64,000 bases of DNA from Dyella_B sp035503745 (GTDB lineage: Bacteria > Pseudomonadota > Gammaproteobacteria > Xanthomonadales > Rhodanobacteraceae): the NCBI RefSeq assembly GCF_035503745.1, contig NZ_DATJTC010000028.1:1-64000 (forward strand). Reading direction: 5' to 3'. Shown one piece after another: positions 35,085-44,161 of this stretch (position 1 is the stretch's first letter; each line of letters opens with the position of its first letter). The position numbers were made by a program, and so were the translations under genes. Below the pieces are notes generated by a model, which saw nothing but the letters and a program-made list of their open reading frames with translations, was not told where the DNA came from and searched no databases.

Positions 35085-36395
35085 GTGAAATTCCCATTCG
35101 CGACTTCGGCTGTTTTGTTCGCTGCCTTCATCGCCTGTGCCGCCTCGGCGCAATCGTCGATCACGGACGGGAGCGGTACCGGCGCTGTCTCCAGTGACAC
35201 TATCAAGACCATCGTCACCGCGGTCGCCAAGGCCGACCTCGGGACGCTGGACGCGTTGCGCCAATCCTCCACCGACGACGCCACGCGACGGCTGGCGGCC
35301 ATGGCCGCGGAACGCATCCAGGGCGACTTCGACAAATCGAGCGCGGACGCAGCGGTCTGCGCGAGAACGTACTTCGACAGCGCCGTGCAGACGGCCCTGT
35401 TCTGCGCGCGCTTTCGCATCGGCAACCTGCGCCTGGCCGGCCGGGAAAGCGACGCGGACCAGGCCGACCAGGACATGGTCAAGCGCTTCCAATCCAAACT
35501 GCCGGCGCAGCAGGCGCAAAACATCCAGAACGCCGCCTCGGCCTACGATGCCTTGCCGGTGCTCAGCGTGCAGCGCCCCGGTAACGGCTTTCGCATTCCC
35601 TTGCTCTACGCCGAGCACCTTGAACGCAACGGCGGCATCACCGAAACCAGCAAGCGCGACATCGCGGTAACCGCCAACGGGCAAACCGTAAACATGCGCT
35701 TCGCCACCGGCCCGGCTTATCTGCAACTGGATGAAGACACCGCCAGAAAACTGGGCGTGCGTATCCTCGATGCGCACGTCGCGGCCAGGACTGCGTTCAA
35801 CGATAAGATCACGGCGCAGACCGGCGTGCTGGACAAGCTGAGCTTCGATGGCGTTACGGTAGAAAACGCTCCGGTCGTGGTCGTGCCCAGGACCGTGCCG
35901 ACCATCGGCATCGGCATCATCAAATACCTGGGCGCGATGCGTATTACCAAGGACGCCATCATGGTCTACGGCCCCAACGATCCGCGCCCGGCCGGCAGCG
36001 ATCCGATCCTGATCGGTAGCCGTATCAATGGCGGCAACATGCACATCGTTACCTCGCTGACGATCAACGGCGCGGCACACCTTACCGTGATCAACACCGC
36101 CGACCCGTTCTACCTTACCGGCAGCAAGGGCGCGATGGCGGATCTGGACACGCGCTTCGCCGGGCAATTGCAGCGGCGCAGCGCGAGCAACGTGAGGCAC
36201 GGCGAAACGATCGACCGCACCCTGGCCGACGTGTTGATAGGCGGCCAGCCGATGCGGATGAAATTTGGCGTGCTTGCCGACGAGAACTCGCCCTGGAACT
36301 ACCAGCTCGGGCGCAGCGCACTGCAGGATATGGACATCTATCTGGACTTCCAGCATCGCCGCCTGGCGCTGATCCCGCGCAGCGACATCCGCTGA
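35085..36395 (+). CDS. Secreted retropepsin-like aspartic protease family protein
   Basis: 436 residues from GTG 35085, chosen because AAGGAG lies eight bases upstream and it opens a good signal peptide (VKFPFATSAVLFAAFIACAA, cut near ASAQ). Residues 30-150 are Ala-rich helical, possibly repeats. The C-terminal half contains two beta-rich segments of the aspartyl-protease type (NMRFATGPAYLQLDEDTARK and IGIIKYLGAMRITKD). The usual DTG active-site triad is not obvious (MRFATGPAYLQLD instead), so catalysis is uncertain. It is divergent from prfB and convergent with asnB. Confidence 0.6.
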   Translation: MKFPFATSAVLFAAFIACAASAQSSITDGSGTGAVSSDTIKTIVTAVAKADLGTLDALRQSSTDDATRRLAAMAAERIQGDFDKSSADAAVCARTYFDSAVQTALFCARFRIGNLRLAGRESDADQADQDMVKRFQSKLPAQQAQNIQNAASAYDALPVLSVQRPGNGFRIPLLYAEHLERNGGITETSKRDIAVTANGQTVNMRFATGPAYLQLDEDTARKLGVRILDAHVAARTAFNDKITAQTGVLDKLSFDGVTVENAPVVVVPRTVPTIGIGIIKYLGAMRITKDAIMVYGPNDPRPAGSDPILIGSRINGGNMHIVTSLTINGAAHLTVINTADPFYLTGSKGAMADLDTRFAGQLQRRSASNVRHGETIDRTLADVLIGGQPMRMKFGVLADENSPWNYQLGRSALQDMDIYLDFQHRRLALIPRSDIR

Positions 36396-36450
36396 CGCAC
36401 CAGGAGAGCCGGCCGCGCGGTGCAGCCAGCTCCCCTTGCAGAAACACCCC

Positions 36451-38127
36451 TCACACGGTTGCCTGCAGGGCGTGCGCGTGCACATCGCGGACAGCACGCC
36501 CGGAAGGATCGGCCATGGCCGCGAATGCGGGATCCCACGCCAGGGCCGCGGGCGAGGAGCAGGCAATCGACTTGCCGCCGGGCACCGTCGCGGCGCAGGC
36601 TTCGCCCGGAAAGTATTTTTCGAAGATGCGGCGATACAGGTAGGCCTCCTTGGTGGCCGGCGTGTTGAACGGATAACGTGATACCGCCGCCGCAAACTCG
36701 CGGTCGCTGATGGCCTGTTCGGCATGCGCTTTCAGTCCGTCGATCCAGCCATAGCCGACGCCATCGCTGAACTGCTCTTTCTGCCGCCACAGGATCGCTT
36801 CGGGCAACGCACCCTGGAAGGCTTCGCGCAGCACCGCTTTCTCGATGCGGCCCTTGCCGGCCATCTTATGCGTGGCATCCATGCTCATCGCCACTTCCAA
36901 GAAGTGCAGATCCAGGAACGGCACGCGCGCTTCCACACCCCAGGCCATCATCGATTTGTTGGCGCGCAGGCAGTCGTAGCTGTGCAGCGCATCGATCTTG
37001 AGTACGGTTTCTTCATGGAAGGCTTCGGCGGAGGGCGCCTTGTGGAAGTACAGATAGCCGCCGAAAATCTCATCCGAGCCCTCGCCCGAGAGCACCATCT
37101 TCACACCCATCGCCTTGATCCGACGTGCGAGCAGATACATCGGCGTGGAAGCGCGGATGGTGGTGACGTCGTAGGTTTCGATGTGCCGGATCACTTCCGG
37201 CAACGCATCCAGCCCTTCCCAGAAGGTGTAGACGAAGCCGTGATGCACGGTTCCCAGCGCATCGGCCACTACTTTCGCCGCCGCCAGATCGGGCGAACCG
37301 GCAAGGCCGATGGCGAAGGAATGCAGGCGCGGCCACCAGGCTTCGCTGCGGTCGTCATCCTCGATGCGCTCGCGTGCATAGCGTGCGGCGCACGCGGCCA
37401 CCAGCGAGGAATCCAGGCCGCCGGACAGCAGCACACCGTACGGAACGTCAGTCATCAGCTGGCGGTGCACAGCCTGTTCGAACGCCTCACGCAGTCCGCC
37501 CGGCGTAAGCGATTTATCTTTGGTCGCCGCGTAATCGCGCCATGGACGGCTGTAGTAGCGCTGCAACTGACCGGTGGCGCTATCGTAGACATGCCCCGGC
37601 GGAAACGGCGCGACATCGGCGCAAATGCCTACCAGCGCCTTCATTTCCGAGGCCACGCACAATCTGCCGTGTGCATCATGGCCCCAGTACAGCGGGCACA
37701 CGCCGATGGGGTCGCGCGCGATGAGATAGCGCTGGGCATCGCCGTCCCACAACGCGAAAGCGAAAATGCCGTTGAGCTTGCCCAGAAAATCGGCGCCGTG
37801 GTCGGCGTAGAGCGCGTTGATCACTTCGCAATCGGAGCCGGTGGTGAAGTCGTAGCCGCTCTTCGCGCGCAGCTCGCGATGGTTGTAGATCTCACCGTTC
37901 ACCGCCAGCGCCAGCTTGCCGTCACGCGAACGCAAAGGCTGCGCGCCGCTGGCGGGGTCTACGATGGCCAAGCGCTCGTGCACCAGGATCACCCCGGCGT
38001 CCACGAACACCCCGCTCCAATCGGGCCCGCGATGGCGCTGGCGCTGCGACAGTTCCAGGGCCAGTAGGCGCAAGGCAGCGAGGTCGTCGCCCGGTTGCAG
38101 ATCGAACATTCCGAAGATGGCGCACAT
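36451..38127 (-). CDS. asnB: Asparagine synthetase B (glutamine-hydrolysing)
   Basis: 558 residues from ATG 38127. Cys2 (MCAIFGMF) becomes the N-terminal nucleophile of the glutaminase domain, supported by RHRGPDWSGVF and LAVNGEIYNHREL. The synthetase domain has LLSGGLDSSLVA (PP-loop) and SGEGSDEIFGGYLYFHKAP. It makes Asn from Asp, ATP and Gln. Upstream on the same strand lie an Asn-rich leader ORF and a terminator, so expression is probably set by Asn-tRNA charging. Confidence 0.97.
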   Translation of the reverse strand: MCAIFGMFDLQPGDDLAALRLLALELSQRQRHRGPDWSGVFVDAGVILVHERLAIVDPASGAQPLRSRDGKLALAVNGEIYNHRELRAKSGYDFTTGSDCEVINALYADHGADFLGKLNGIFAFALWDGDAQRYLIARDPIGVCPLYWGHDAHGRLCVASEMKALVGICADVAPFPPGHVYDSATGQLQRYYSRPWRDYAATKDKSLTPGGLREAFEQAVHRQLMTDVPYGVLLSGGLDSSLVAACAARYARERIEDDDRSEAWWPRLHSFAIGLAGSPDLAAAKVVADALGTVHHGFVYTFWEGLDALPEVIRHIETYDVTTIRASTPMYLLARRIKAMGVKMVLSGEGSDEIFGGYLYFHKAPSAEAFHEETVLKIDALHSYDCLRANKSMMAWGVEARVPFLDLHFLEVAMSMDATHKMAGKGRIEKAVLREAFQGALPEAILWRQKEQFSDGVGYGWIDGLKAHAEQAISDREFAAAVSRYPFNTPATKEAYLYRRIFEKYFPGEACAATVPGGKSIACSSPAALAWDPAFAAMADPSGRAVRDVHAHALQATV

Positions 38128-38166
38128 GACACATTTCCTTTGCTTGGGTGGGTAAGGCGTAAAAAC

Positions 38167-38195
38167 AAAAGGGCCCGCACTTGGCGGGCCCTTTT
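38167..38195 (-). terminator. Attenuator terminator in the asnB leader
   Basis: Arms 38167-38178 and 38184-38195 are perfect 12-base complements with a 5-base loop; on the minus strand a T-rich tail (TTTTGTTTTT) follows. It lies between the Asn-rich leader ORF and asnB. A competing pairing exists: GCGTGT and GGGCC (38222-38233, minus strand) can pair with ACACGC (38201-38196) and GGCCC (38191-38187), which would break the terminator. Confidence 0.85.
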
Positions 38196-38219
38196 GCGTG
38201 TGTGTTTGGTCTCTTGCTG

Positions 38220-38348
38220 CTACACGCCGGCCCACCCGTGATGACGGGTATTGTTATTGGCGTTGTTATTGAGGCCGTTCGCAGCCACGCGCACCTGCGC
38301 CGGCAAGGCGGCGATCAAGGCGGGATGGCTAGTGCAGGAGGCGTTCAT
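38220..38348 (-). CDS. Asn-rich leader peptide of asnB
   Basis: A 42-residue ORF reading MNASCTSHPALIAALPAQ, then VRVAANGLNNNANNNTRHHGWAGV. It has seven Asn codons within ten positions (24-33), six of them in two triplets. The Asn codons end directly before a small hairpin (arms 38249-38244 and 38239-38234), and the stop codon lies 25 bases before the terminator. This geometry is that of trp, his and thr leader peptides, with Asn as the sensed amino acid. The ATG at 38348 has a weak ribosome binding site; a GTG at codon 21, preceded by CAGGTGCGC, is an alternative giving 22 residues. Confidence 0.78.
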   Translation of the reverse strand: MNASCTSHPALIAALPAQVRVAANGLNNNANNNTRHHGWAGV

Positions 38349-38471
38349 GACCCGACTACAGCACAAGGCTAGGCGGCGCGCAAGCTGTAACAGCTCCGAA
38401 ACAGCATCCAGAACGTGCTTTTGCCAGAGCCATAGCGCGCCCGGCGCTGCCCTGCGCCCGCTAAAGGCTGC

Positions 38472-38837
38472 TCAGATCTGGGCGACCCAATGCAACGCGT
38501 CGTCCAGTTCGCTGTTGCCGAACAGCTTGAACTGCGTGGGCATGGCAAAGCCGAACATGCTGGACATCACGCGTACCCAGCCCACGTCGGTAACCAGGGC
38601 GGTGCGCTCCCAGCCGGAAATGTGACGAAAGCCGAGCTTGACGTCGTCCCACATCGCGCCGGGCGCAAAGCCAACAAAGTCCTCGCCCAGGTGGATCAGG
38701 ATGCGTAGCCGGCGGTTGAGGGCGAAGGCCGCCTCGATATCGGGCACCATCACGCTTTCATAGTCGCTGGCGGTGACCATACCGTGCATGCGGAAGCCAA
38801 GGATGCCGGCGGGAAGGCTGGGAATCTGTTCGATCAT
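38472..38837 (-). CDS. SpoIIAA-like STAS-domain protein
   Basis: 121 residues from ATG 38837. The pattern is IPSLPAGILGFRMHGMVTASDYESVMVPDIE, LRILIHLGEDFVGFAPGAMWDDVKLGFRHI and WERTALVTDVGWVRVM, matching the SpoIIAA-like family (PF11964) of small alpha/beta proteins. The function is unknown. It sits between the asnB leader and recJ. Confidence 0.82.
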   Translation of the reverse strand: MIEQIPSLPAGILGFRMHGMVTASDYESVMVPDIEAAFALNRRLRILIHLGEDFVGFAPGAMWDDVKLGFRHISGWERTALVTDVGWVRVMSSMFGFAMPTQFKLFGNSELDDALHWVAQI

Positions 38838-38942
38838 GATGGCGCTCCTGCATGCTCGCTGCCCGGCTCTATCCAAGCGCCATTTGCGCCGCCGCACAAG
38901 CGCCGGAGTGTGAACGGGCACGGTACCGGCCGGGAAAGCGGA

Positions 38943-40664
38943 TCAGGCCGGCTCGATGTGACGCAGCAGCAGGCGCGGCGATTCACGCCCTTGCCAGTCG
39001 TTGATGGTCAGCTCGTAGGCCGCGCGCAGCATGGCGGGCGGCGGCTGGCCGTGGTAGCCGTTGAACATCACCGCATCGTGTAGCGTATCGTCGCGCGGAT
39101 CGCGCAGGCTCAGGCGCAGATGACGCTCGCCCATCGGGCGCCAGCTGAAGCATTCGAAGCGGTTGTCGAACACCGGCTCGGGAAACGCCTGCCCCCACGG
39201 GCCGGCAAAACGCAGGGTGCGTGCCAGGTCCAGGGTGAACATGCCGGCGGGCAGCTCGCCATCGGTGTAGAGCACGGCCTGAAGTTGTTCCTCGTTCAAC
39301 CATTCGCGCGCCACCGCGTCGAACGCGGCGGCAAAACGCGCATAGCCGGCCGCCTTGAGGCTGAGCCCGGCGGCCATCGCATGGCCGCCGAAGCGCTCGA
39401 TCAGGCCGGGATGGCGCGCATCGACGGCGGCCAGCGCGTCGCGTACGTGGAATCCGGCGATGGAGCGCGCGGAGCCACGCAACAGCTCGGGCTCATCCTC
39501 GCTTGCCGGGGCGAACGCGATCACCGGACGATGCAAGCGCTCCTTCAACTTGGACGCCACCAGGCCTACCACGCCGGCATGCCAGCCCGGCTCGAACAGG
39601 CAGACGCCGACCGATTGCGTATCGATGCCCGCGGCACCGGCGACCATCGCTTCGGCCTCGGCCACCATCGTCGCCTGCAGGTCGCGCCGTTCCTGGTTGA
39701 TCGAGCTTAGCTGCTCGGCGTAACGGCGCGCCTGCAACAGATCGTCCGTGAGCAGGCTTTCCACGCCCAGGCGCATGTCTTCCAGGCGGCCGGCGGCATT
39801 CAGGCGTGGACCGACCGCATAACCGAGGTCGCTGGTGCACAGCGCCCAGACGCTGCGCTGGCTCGCTTCGATCAAGGCGGTAATCCCCGCGCAGGCGCGC
39901 TGGCTGCGTATGCGCTTCATGCCCGCTTCGACCAGCACGCGGTTGTTGAAATCCAGCGGCACCAGATCGGCGACCGTACCCAGCGCCACCAGATCCAGCA
40001 GCGTGGACAGATCCGGCTCCGCGTCCGCCGCAAAGCGTCCCTGCTCTCTCAAATGTGCGCGCAGCGCCAGCAGCACGTAAAACATCACACCCACGCCGGC
40101 CAGCGCCTTGCTGGGAAAACCGTCGCCGTGCACGTTGGGATTGACGATGGCGTCGGCCGCCGGCAACCGCTCGCCGGGCAAGTGATGATCGGTCACGATC
40201 ACGCGCATGCCGCGTGCCTGCGCCGCCGCCACGCCGGCCACGCTGGCGATGCCGTTGTCGACGGTGACGACCAGTTGCGCGTGTGCGGGCAGCGAAGCGA
40301 CCAGTTCCGGGGTGAGGCCGTAACCGTGCACGAAACGGTTAGGCACCACGTAATCCACACGGCGCGCGCCGAGCATGCGCAAGCCGCGCACGGCCACGGC
40401 GGTGCCGGTGGCACCATCGCAGTCGTAATCGCCGGCGATGATGATCGATGCATCGTCGGCCAGCGCCTGCCCCAGCAGCGCCACGGCCTCGCGCATGCCG
40501 CCCAGTTGCCGCGGCGGCAACAGGCGCGTCAGGCGATGCTCGGCGTGCTCAGGCCCAAACACGCCCCGTGCGGCGTAGACGCGCTGCAAGATGGCCGGTA
40601 CCGCGTCGCTCCATCCAGCCGGCTCGCCCAGCAACGGCCGCCGTTGCAAGCGAATGCTGCTCAT
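38943..40664 (-). CDS. recJ: Single-stranded-DNA-specific exonuclease RecJ
   Basis: 573 residues from ATG 40664. DHH-family motifs: IIAGDYDCDGATGTAVAV (metal site), VTVDNGIAS, VIVTDHHLPGE and, in the DHHA1 part, ERFGGHAMAAGLSL. It digests ssDNA 5' to 3' in recombination and repair. The start overlaps the rpfE-like stop by four bases (ATGA), so the two are translationally coupled as in Xanthomonas. Confidence 0.96.
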   Translation of the reverse strand: MSSIRLQRRPLLGEPAGWSDAVPAILQRVYAARGVFGPEHAEHRLTRLLPPRQLGGMREAVALLGQALADDASIIIAGDYDCDGATGTAVAVRGLRMLGARRVDYVVPNRFVHGYGLTPELVASLPAHAQLVVTVDNGIASVAGVAAAQARGMRVIVTDHHLPGERLPAADAIVNPNVHGDGFPSKALAGVGVMFYVLLALRAHLREQGRFAADAEPDLSTLLDLVALGTVADLVPLDFNNRVLVEAGMKRIRSQRACAGITALIEASQRSVWALCTSDLGYAVGPRLNAAGRLEDMRLGVESLLTDDLLQARRYAEQLSSINQERRDLQATMVAEAEAMVAGAAGIDTQSVGVCLFEPGWHAGVVGLVASKLKERLHRPVIAFAPASEDEPELLRGSARSIAGFHVRDALAAVDARHPGLIERFGGHAMAAGLSLKAAGYARFAAAFDAVAREWLNEEQLQAVLYTDGELPAGMFTLDLARTLRFAGPWGQAFPEPVFDNRFECFSWRPMGERHLRLSLRDPRDDTLHDAVMFNGYHGQPPPAMLRAAYELTINDWQGRESPRLLLRHIEPA

Positions 40665-41584
40665 GGCGCGTTTCGCCGCCACAAACGCAGGCGATGCCAG
40701 GGACGATGCAGCCAGCGTTCGCCGCTGGCGAAAGCCAGCATGACCTGTTTTCGGCTGCACAAAGCCTGCAGCGACGGCAGCCACTGCCGCGCCACGTCGT
40801 CGGCGCTCTGATCCTGCAGGTCGACCAGCCAGCCCGCCTCGACCGTCGCGATCGACGGCGCGCTGCGATGCTGCATGGCGATCCCCGCACGACGCGCCAG
40901 CGCGAGCAACAGCAAGTCTTCGCCAATGACGCCTTCGAGCGTGGCCGTAACGTTAGAAGGCAACGCACCACCGCCCCAGAACCACACGCTGTTGATGGGC
41001 GGCAAGCCGCGCAGGCGCCGTTCGGCATTGACCGGATGCTGGTGCAACACCACTTGCGCGTCGTTGAACAGCGCCCGCCAGCGGCGTGCATGCAATCCGT
41101 GCGGAAGATGTTCGTAGAGATCTTCGCCCAGTGCCTGCTCCGGCGCTGCGAAGTCGGGCAGCGTGTCCGACGAGGGAAGACGAAGGTGCCAGCGATCCGG
41201 CGCGGAAACCTCCAGGCTCATGTCGGCTTCGGCGAAGATCGGTTTCAAGGGCTCGGCAAGCGAGCGCGCTTCATCCATGCTCAACGGCAGCTGGCCGCAG
41301 GCGAGCAAGCGTGCGCCGCTGAGGTCGGGCTGCACCCAGGCCGGATCGGCACTAAGCCATGCGGCGGCTTGCGCCGCATCACCGGCCAGATGATCGCGCG
41401 TGAGCGCCGCCGCGGGTAGCCCATGGCCGCAGTCGAAGTACGCGGCCAGGCCGCCCAGATAACCTTTTGCGCCCTCACCCATGCGATCGGCACGACCCAG
41501 CAACGCACGCAGGGGGTGCGAGGGCTCGAAACGCTGCAAATGGGGCAGCCAGCACTCCACGTGTCGCATCGACATATCCGCCAT
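40661..41584 (-). CDS. rpfE: RpfE-like regulatory protein (phosphoglycerate mutase-like annotation)
   Basis: 307 residues. The sequence and context (immediately upstream of and coupled to recJ) match the protein named RpfE in Xanthomonas. Blocks such as PSHPLRALLGRADRM, FDCGHGLPAAALTRDHLAGD and GLPPINSVWFWGGG are characteristic; the last resembles cofactor-independent phosphoglycerate mutase-like proteins in databases. Its biochemical activity is unknown. The rest of the rpf quorum-sensing cluster is not in this window. Confidence 0.7.
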   Translation of the reverse strand: MADMSMRHVECWLPHLQRFEPSHPLRALLGRADRMGEGAKGYLGGLAAYFDCGHGLPAAALTRDHLAGDAAQAAAWLSADPAWVQPDLSGARLLACGQLPLSMDEARSLAEPLKPIFAEADMSLEVSAPDRWHLRLPSSDTLPDFAAPEQALGEDLYEHLPHGLHARRWRALFNDAQVVLHQHPVNAERRLRGLPPINSVWFWGGGALPSNVTATLEGVIGEDLLLLALARRAGIAMQHRSAPSIATVEAGWLVDLQDQSADDVARQWLPSLQALCSRKQVMLAFASGERWLHRPWHRLRLWRRNAP

Positions 41585-41587
41585 GGC

Positions 41588-43483
41588 TCAGGCTTCGAGC
41601 TGTTCGTACAGTTCAAGCCACTCCGCTTCCAGCGTTTCTTTCTCCTTGCGCAATTGGGTCTGGCGCAGACCAAGCTTCATCAGTTCCGCGGTGGAGCCGT
41701 TGTAGGTTTGCGGATCGGCCAGTTTCTGTTCGAGCGCGGTGAGATCCTGATCGATCGCCGCCACGCGCGCTTCGATTTTTTTCACGCGCTGACGCGCGGC
41801 TTTTTCGTTTTCGCGCTGGGCCGCCGCGGCGCGGCGCCGATCCGCCGCCGATTCGACCGGCACGGCCTGGGCGCTGACGTTTTTCTTCGGCGCATTGCCG
41901 CGCGCGCGTAGCCAGCGCGCATAATCGTCGAGATCGCCGTCGAACAGTTCGGCGTTGCCGTCGGCGACACGCCAGAAACTATCGCAGACCATACCCAGCA
42001 GATGGCGATCGTGCGAGACCAGCACCAGCGCGCCATCGAAATCGGCCAGCGCGTCGGCCAGCGCTTCGCGCATGTCCAAGTCCAGATGGTTGGTCGGTTC
42101 GTCAAGCAACAGCAGGTTTGGCTTGTCCCATGCAATCAGCGCGAGTGCAAGGCGCGCCCGCTCGCCGCCGGAAAAACCATCCACCGATTCAAACGCGCGG
42201 TCGCCGGCGAAATTCCAGCCGCCGAGAAAATCGCGCAGCATCTGTGCGGCGACGCCGGGCGCCTTGTCCTGCAGATGATCGAAGGGGCTGGCGCCTTCGC
42301 GCAGGCTTTCCACCGTGTGCTGCGCGAAGTAGCCAATTTTCAGGTCCTTGTGCGCCTTGCGCTCGCCCCCCAGCGGCGGGAGTTCGCCGACCAAGGTTTT
42401 CACCAGCGTGGATTTGCCCGCGCCGTTGGGCCCAAGCAGGCCGATGCGCTCGCCCGCCTCCAGGCGGAAACGGACGTCCTGAAGAATGGTGGCGGGCGGT
42501 TGCCCGGCCTCGCCCGCATAACCGGCGGCAACGTCTTCCAACTGCAGCATCGAATCGGGCAGGCGATCGGGTACCGCGAACTGGAAGTGGAAGGCCCGTT
42601 CCGCCCGCACCGCTTCGGTGCCGGCCATCTTTTCCAGCCGCTTCATGCGCGACTGCGCCTGCTTGGCCTTGCTGGCCTTGGCCTTGAAACGATCGATGAA
42701 AGATTGCAGGTGCGCACGCTCGGCCTGCTCGCGTTCATGGGCGATCTGCTGCAGGCGCAGTTGCTCGGCGCGTTGCAGTTCGAATGCGCTGTAGTTGCCG
42801 GCGTAAAGCTTGGCCCGGCCCTCGTTGAGGTGCAGCGTGTGAGTGATGACGCCGTCGAGGAATTCACGATCGTGCGAAATCACCAGCAGCGTGCCCTGGT
42901 AGCGACGCAGCCATTCTTCCAGCCACAGCACGGCATCGAGGTCGAGGTGGTTGGTGGGCTCGTCCAGCAGCAGCAATTCGGATGGCGCCATCAGCGCGCG
43001 CGCAAGGTTCAGGCGCACACGCCAGCCGCCGGAAAACTCGCACACGGCGCGCTCGTGGGTGTCGGCGCTGAAGCCCAGCCCGTGCAGCAAGCGGCCGGCC
43101 CGCGCCCGGGCGTCGTAGCCGTGCAGTTCCTCGATGCGATGATGCGCGCGCGCCATCGCCTCGGTGTCGCCGCGCGCCTGGGCGTCGAATTCGTCGCGCA
43201 GCGCCGTGGCCAGCTCGACGTCGCCGCCCATCACGTATTCGATGGCGGGATCCGGCAGCGCGGGGGTTTCCTGGGCCACCGAGGCCAGGCGCAGCCTGGC
43301 GGGCAGGTCCAGCTCGCCGCTGTCGGCCTCCAAGTGCCCTTGCAGGGCCGCGAACAGGCTCGATTTGCCGCAGCCGTTGCGGCCGACCACGCCCAGGCGC
43401 CAGCCGGACTGGATGACCAGGTCGATGTCCGAAAGCAGCAACCGGCTGCCGCGGCGCAGGGCGAAATGGCGAAACGCGATCAT
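41588..43483 (-). CDS. yheS: ABC-F ATPase, YheS type
   Basis: 631 residues from ATG 43483. It has two ABC domains: Walker A GRNGCGKSSLF and GPNGAGKSTLVK, signature motifs FSGGWRVRLNLARAL and FSGGERARLALAL, and Walker B LLLLDEPTNHLDL in each. The linker is Lys/Arg-rich and the end is a coiled coil, as in ABC-F translation factors. The N-terminal block IAFRHFALRRGSRLLL and QETPALPDPAIEYV match YheS rather than Uup or EttA. It should act on the ribosome. It starts the yheS-rpfE-recJ unit. Confidence 0.92.
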   Translation of the reverse strand: MIAFRHFALRRGSRLLLSDIDLVIQSGWRLGVVGRNGCGKSSLFAALQGHLEADSGELDLPARLRLASVAQETPALPDPAIEYVMGGDVELATALRDEFDAQARGDTEAMARAHHRIEELHGYDARARAGRLLHGLGFSADTHERAVCEFSGGWRVRLNLARALMAPSELLLLDEPTNHLDLDAVLWLEEWLRRYQGTLLVISHDREFLDGVITHTLHLNEGRAKLYAGNYSAFELQRAEQLRLQQIAHEREQAERAHLQSFIDRFKAKASKAKQAQSRMKRLEKMAGTEAVRAERAFHFQFAVPDRLPDSMLQLEDVAAGYAGEAGQPPATILQDVRFRLEAGERIGLLGPNGAGKSTLVKTLVGELPPLGGERKAHKDLKIGYFAQHTVESLREGASPFDHLQDKAPGVAAQMLRDFLGGWNFAGDRAFESVDGFSGGERARLALALIAWDKPNLLLLDEPTNHLDLDMREALADALADFDGALVLVSHDRHLLGMVCDSFWRVADGNAELFDGDLDDYARWLRARGNAPKKNVSAQAVPVESAADRRRAAAAQRENEKAARQRVKKIEARVAAIDQDLTALEQKLADPQTYNGSTAELMKLGLRQTQLRKEKETLEAEWLELYEQLEA

Positions 43484-43652
43484 GGGTACTCGATGAAGAT
43501 CCGGGGGGCCAGCGCCCGCAGCCGTGCATGATAGCGGCCAAGGCGCGCCCACGCCGAATGGCGCGGCGTCACATCTGCCCGTTTTGCTCGTGGCATGGCG
43601 CAAACAGTTCTGCTACAACGACGCGTCAACGCTTTACGCGGAGAGGGGACCC

Positions 43653-43997
43653 ATGTTCAAGCACCGTACCAACCTGCCCTTGCTGGCCGCCATCGTGGTC
43701 GGCGCCGGCCTCGTCGCGGCCCAGGCCGCCCACGCCCAGGAAACCTTGACCCAGCGCGTGCAGGACGAAAAAAGCATGCATCTGCCGGCGCGCGGCTTGT
43801 CCATGGCGCAAGTGGAGAAGGCATACGGCGAGCCGCTGCGCAAGCTGTCTCCCCGTGGCGGCGATTCGTCCAGGCATCCCACGATCAACCGTTGGGAATA
43901 TTCCAACTTCATCGTCTATTTCGAAAACACCCACGTGATCCACTCGGTGCTCAACACGCCGGCCGGCAATAACCGGAATCCCGCCGCGGTGAACTGA
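43653..43997 (+). CDS. Small secreted protein, conserved hypothetical
   Basis: 114 residues from ATG 43653 with GAGAGGGG upstream. A signal peptide (about 1-29, ending HAQ) is followed by a mature domain with LSMAQVEKAYGEPLRKLSPRGG, then INRWEYSNFIVYFENTHVIHSV, reminiscent of SmpA/BamE-like small folds where a helix and a beta-sheet sense a 'xxxxGxPxxxxW' pattern. No named family is certain. It is divergent from yheS. Confidence 0.7.
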   Translation: MFKHRTNLPLLAAIVVGAGLVAAQAAHAQETLTQRVQDEKSMHLPARGLSMAQVEKAYGEPLRKLSPRGGDSSRHPTINRWEYSNFIVYFENTHVIHSVLNTPAGNNRNPAAVN

Positions 43998-44161
43998 TCG
44001 GCGGCGGCGCGGGGCGAGGGGGCGGCAGCTTCGCACCCGCCCCGTTACGGCCGGCTGCATCGCGATCTCGCTACTCGCCGCCCGCCCCTGCCTGTAAACT
44101 TGCGCATCTGTCGCGCCCGGCCCTGTTCCGGGCGCTTTCCCCCTGCGCGAGCGTCGTTCTC

